This document shows, piece after piece, positions 4,776 through 6,712 of a stretch of DNA of 6,712 nucleotides. The first letter of the stretch is position 1. Every line of letters starts with the position of its first letter. The position numbers and the translations under genes were made by a program. The notes below the pieces were generated by a model, which saw nothing but the letters and a program-made list of their open reading frames with translations, had not been told where the DNA came from and ran no database searches. The stretch comes from Thermoleophilia bacterium (GTDB taxonomy: Bacteria > Actinomycetota > Thermoleophilia > Gaiellales > JAICJC01): positions 1 to 6,712 of the forward strand of contig JAICJM010000205.1 in NCBI GenBank assembly GCA_025928435.1, in the 5' to 3' direction.

Positions 4776-5748
4776 TACGATTGTGACCGATTCTCGCCCC
4801 AGACGCAAGCGTGCGACGCTGCGCGACGTCGCCGAGCTGACCGGCCTCTCGACCGCCGGCGTCTCGTACGCGCTGCGCGGCCAGCGCGTCTCCGCGGCCA
4901 CGGCCGAGCGCGTGCGCGACGCGGCCCACCGCATCGGCTTCCGCTCCGACCCGATCGCCCGCGCCCTGCGCAGCGGCTCATCCGGCGTGATCGGCGTGAT
5001 CGGCGGCAGCCTCGCCGACTACTGGCACCAGGAGTTCGCGTCGGAGCTGCAGCGGCACCTGCGCCGGCGCGGCCGCCACATGCTGCTCGCCGACGCCAAC
5101 GGGGACGCCGGGACCGAGCTCGAGCGCGCCCGCGGCCTCGTCGACCAGCGCGTCGACGGCCTGATCGCTCTTCCGGTGGCGCCCGACTCCGACGGATGGC
5201 GCGAGGTCGTCGCCGAGCTGCCGGTGGTCGCCGTCGGGCCCGCGCTGCCGGCGCCGGCCGGGGCGATCCGCTTCCCGGCGGACGCCGGCTCCGACCTCAT
5301 GCTCGATCACCTGCGCGACCTCGGCCACGAGCGCATCGCGGTGCTCGCGTCGGGGATGCACCGGCCGCGGCGCCGGCGCGGTGTCCAGACCCGCGTATGC
5401 GGCTTCTCGGCGGCCGACGGCCGCGCGGCGACCCTGTCGGCCCTGCGCCGGCCGGGCCGGCCGACGGCGATCTTCGCCCTCTCAGACGCGCTCGCGTACG
5501 GCGCCTACATGGCCTGCGCCGAGCTGGGGCTCGTCATCCCCGACGACGTGTCGGTGGCCGGTTTCGACGACCACCCGATCTCGCAGCTGGTGGCGCCCGC
5601 GCTCACGACCGTCAGCTGGGACACCGCCCGGGCCGCGGCCGCCGCGGCGGCGATGCTGCTCGACACGATCGAGGGCCGCCGCCGCGTCCGCCCCGAGCTG
5701 GTCATGCCGCCCAGGCTGGTCATCCGCGGCTCCACGGCGCCGGCCTGA
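4762..5748 (+). CDS. LacI-family transcriptional regulator with a shortened effector domain
   Basis: A 328-aa repressor (321 aa if GTG 4783 is the start). The helix-turn-helix TLRDVAELTGLSTAGVSYAL (19-38) and the hinge helix SDPIARALRSG (62-72) are canonical. The periplasmic-binding-protein-like domain follows from GVIGVIGGSLADYWHQEF (75-92), through HERIAVLA (189-196), RPTAIFALSD (233-242), IPDDVSVAGFDDHPISQL (259-276), LTTV (281-284) and RLVIRGST (318-325). Between the GF at 214-215 and RPTAIF only about 17 residues are present where family members usually have near 40, so a segment of the effector-binding core is missing. It is divergent from the amidohydrolase-dioxygenase operon, with a candidate operator between, and so probably represses that operon and perhaps itself. 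LacI-family effectors are usually sugars or nucleosides; the ligand here cannot be named. Confidence 0.92.
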   Translation: MKRLTTIVTDSRPRRKRATLRDVAELTGLSTAGVSYALRGQRVSAATAERVRDAAHRIGFRSDPIARALRSGSSGVIGVIGGSLADYWHQEFASELQRHLRRRGRHMLLADANGDAGTELERARGLVDQRVDGLIALPVAPDSDGWREVVAELPVVAVGPALPAPAGAIRFPADAGSDLMLDHLRDLGHERIAVLASGMHRPRRRRGVQTRVCGFSAADGRAATLSALRRPGRPTAIFALSDALAYGAYMACAELGLVIPDDVSVAGFDDHPISQLVAPALTTVSWDTARAAAAAAAMLLDTIEGRRRVRPELVMPPRLVIRGSTAPA

Positions 5749-5752
5749 ACAT

Positions 5753-5769
5753 CCGGTGCCTGGCACCGG
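5753..5769. terminator. Short perfect palindrome between convergent genes, possible bidirectional terminator
   Basis: CCGGTGCCTGGCACCGG is an 8-bp perfect inverted repeat around a single T (as RNA, a 6-bp stem with a 5-nt loop). It starts 5 nt after the LacI stop and ends at the base before the GNAT stop codon complement, filling the 21-bp convergent gap. The position suits a shared terminator. No U-tract is seen. It might also be one copy of a dispersed palindromic repeat family. Confidence 0.55.
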
Positions 5770-6615
5770 CTATTCACTCGCGAGCATCACGTACGTGCGG
5801 TCGCGCGTCATGCCGACCCGGTCGTAGAGGCGCACGGCGCCCGTGGGGTTGTCGGCGTCGACCTTGAGGCCGACCGTCTCGAGCCCGCGGCGGTGGAACT
5901 CGGCGAAGGCCGCCCGCAGGAGCGCCTCGCCGAGGCCGCGGCCGCGCCAGGACGGCCGCACGGCGAGGTCCTTCACCCATCCCTCGCGCCAGCACAGGCA
6001 CGCGCCGGCCAGCCGGGCGCCCGCCTCGGCCAGGAACCAGACGCCCGGATCGAACCCGGGATCGTTCGTCATCCACGGGTGCCAGCGGGCGAACGGCTGC
6101 ACCTCCTCGGCGTTCCCCGCGAACGCCTCCACCAGCAGGTCGTGGACGGCGGCGGCGTCGGCCTCCGCATACGTCCGCGCGGTCACGCCCTCGGGCCACG
6201 CCGGCGCCGGGCCTGCGGCCGAGACGTCCATCTGCAGCCGCAGCACCTCGCGCGTCCGCGTCCAACCGCGCAGCGCGTAGAGCGCGACCAGATCCTCCGC
6301 CGCGTCCGGCACGATCGTCTCCAGGCGGCCGCCCTGGCGCGTCACGGCGTCGAGCAGCGCGCCCGCGACGGCGCCGCCGCGGTGGTCGGGGTGCGGCCAC
6401 ACCTCGACGTAGCCGTCCTCGAGCGTCGCGTAGCCGATCACCCGGTCGTCGCCGTCGAGCGCGACCCATGCGCGGCCGTAATCCCACGCGGCGCGCAGGT
6501 GGTCGATGGTCGTCTCGGACCCACCGTGCAGCGCGACCGAGAACGCCTCCGAGACCCGGTGCGCCGCCTCGACGTCCGACATGCCTGCCGGACGGACGAC
6601 CACCTGGGCCGTCAC
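5770..6615 (-). CDS. Tandem-GNAT N-acetyltransferase (MshD-like architecture)
   Basis: A 281-aa acetyl-CoA-dependent transferase made of two GNAT halves. The N-terminal half (about 5-130) is degenerate: its acetyl-CoA loop reads PDHRGGAVAG (76-85), lacking the usual RxxGxG/A spacing. The C-terminal half (about 145-278) is intact, with motif A VKDLAVRPSWRGRGLGEALL (214-233) containing RGRGLG, and motif B VDADNPTGAVRLYDRVGM (252-269). Mycothiol synthase MshD has this same design of one worn and one active GNAT domain and about 300 aa, so an MshD-related role is conceivable, but many double-GNAT enzymes have other amine substrates. The GTG at 6615 overlaps the upstream gene's TGA (GTGA), so the two are co-translated; a GGGGG lies just upstream. 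Confidence 0.88.
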   Translation of the reverse strand: MTAQVVVRPAGMSDVEAAHRVSEAFSVALHGGSETTIDHLRAAWDYGRAWVALDGDDRVIGYATLEDGYVEVWPHPDHRGGAVAGALLDAVTRQGGRLETIVPDAAEDLVALYALRGWTRTREVLRLQMDVSAAGPAPAWPEGVTARTYAEADAAAVHDLLVEAFAGNAEEVQPFARWHPWMTNDPGFDPGVWFLAEAGARLAGACLCWREGWVKDLAVRPSWRGRGLGEALLRAAFAEFHRRGLETVGLKVDADNPTGAVRLYDRVGMTRDRTYVMLASE

Positions 6616-6712
6616 GAACCCCCGAACTCGATCAGCACCTTGCCGAGCTTGCCCGGCGCGGCCAGGTGGTCGAACGCCTCGTTCGCCTGCGCGGCCGGGA
6701 ACACGCGGTCGA
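6612..6712 (-). CDS. C-terminal end of a zinc-type alcohol dehydrogenase/quinone oxidoreductase (truncated by window edge)
   Basis: The last 32 residues are visible and read DRVFPAAQANEAFDHL followed by AAPGKLGKVLIEFGGS. This is the standard C-terminus of the medium-chain dehydrogenase/reductase superfamily: the xxVFPLxxAxEAFxxL helix, then a glycine-lysine GKxVL strand. NADPH:quinone oxidoreductases (QOR type) and zinc-type alcohol dehydrogenases share this ending, and the cut does not allow a choice between them. Its TGA (6614-6612) overlaps the GTG of the acetyltransferase by 4 bp, so the two genes form an operon. Confidence 0.85.
   Translation of the reverse strand, partial: DRVFPAAQANEAFDHLAAPGKLGKVLIEFGGS

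Noticed and set aside
4776..4781. TACGAT as a -10 box for the LacI gene
   Set aside because: Transcription would begin near 4788, after both candidate start codons, so it does not fit the repressor gene as drawn.
3258..4934. 558-aa - strand frame suggesting a dioxygenase fused to a long N-terminal domain
   Set aside because: Everything before the ATG at 3785 is an Arg-rich out-of-frame reading of the amidohydrolase; the dioxygenase is full length from 3785 with a strong ribosome site.

Overview
The window is very GC-rich (about 70% or more by eye) and reads like an actinobacterial chromosome. GTG starts are common, Shine-Dalgarno sequences are often absent, genes overlap by 4 bp, and the protein families are typical of high-GC Actinobacteria. 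The style fits a Thermoleophilia-type lineage (Solirubrobacterales/Gaiellales), but that placement is inference. I see no mobile element, tRNA, rRNA or CRISPR array. Nine coding regions are complete and two are cut by the window edges.

Left part (1-2179). The last 20 residues of an unidentified + strand gene end at 65 and run straight into a perfect 12-bp-stem hairpin. A 173-bp non-coding stretch follows (93-265). Next, on the - strand, come a small unknown protein (266-496) and a class IV aminotransferase resembling aminodeoxychorismate lyase (576-1430). Only 8 bp away, and divergent, is a UbiE/MenG-type methyltransferase on the + strand (1439-2179). If both assignments hold, this pair serves two chorismate-derived pathways, folate and menaquinone.

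Central part (2154-5748). A compact - strand operon reads, in transcription order: an ACMSD-like amidohydrolase (4750-3782), a cysteine dioxygenase (3785-3258), a pentapeptide-repeat protein (3265-2606) and a four-TM membrane protein (2588-2154). The first three genes overlap by 4 and 8 bp. A LacI-family repressor (4762 or 4783 to 5748) is transcribed away from this operon. The 32-bp divergent gap (or 11 bp with the longer LacI start) holds an AT-rich patch with an imperfect palindrome of LacI-operator type, GTnAAnCGnTTnAC. I read this as a LacI-controlled, thiol-linked catabolic operon in which the amidohydrolase and the thiol dioxygenase act together. This is the most interesting system in the window. 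Its effector and the amidohydrolase substrate cannot be read from sequence.

Right part (5749-6712). A short perfect palindrome separates the LacI gene from a convergent tandem-GNAT acetyltransferase (- strand, 6615-5770). That gene overlaps by 4 bp the end of a zinc-type alcohol dehydrogenase/quinone oxidoreductase, which is cut by the right edge.

Points worth a second look: Met in place of the catalytic-type His in the amidohydrolase; a Shine-Dalgarno of the dioxygenase gene folded into a hairpin at a stop/start overlap; a probable CTG start for the pentapeptide gene; DNA repeats in that gene in register with its beta-helix coil; an internal shortening of the LacI effector domain; and a 26-nt antisense overlap of two convergent genes.
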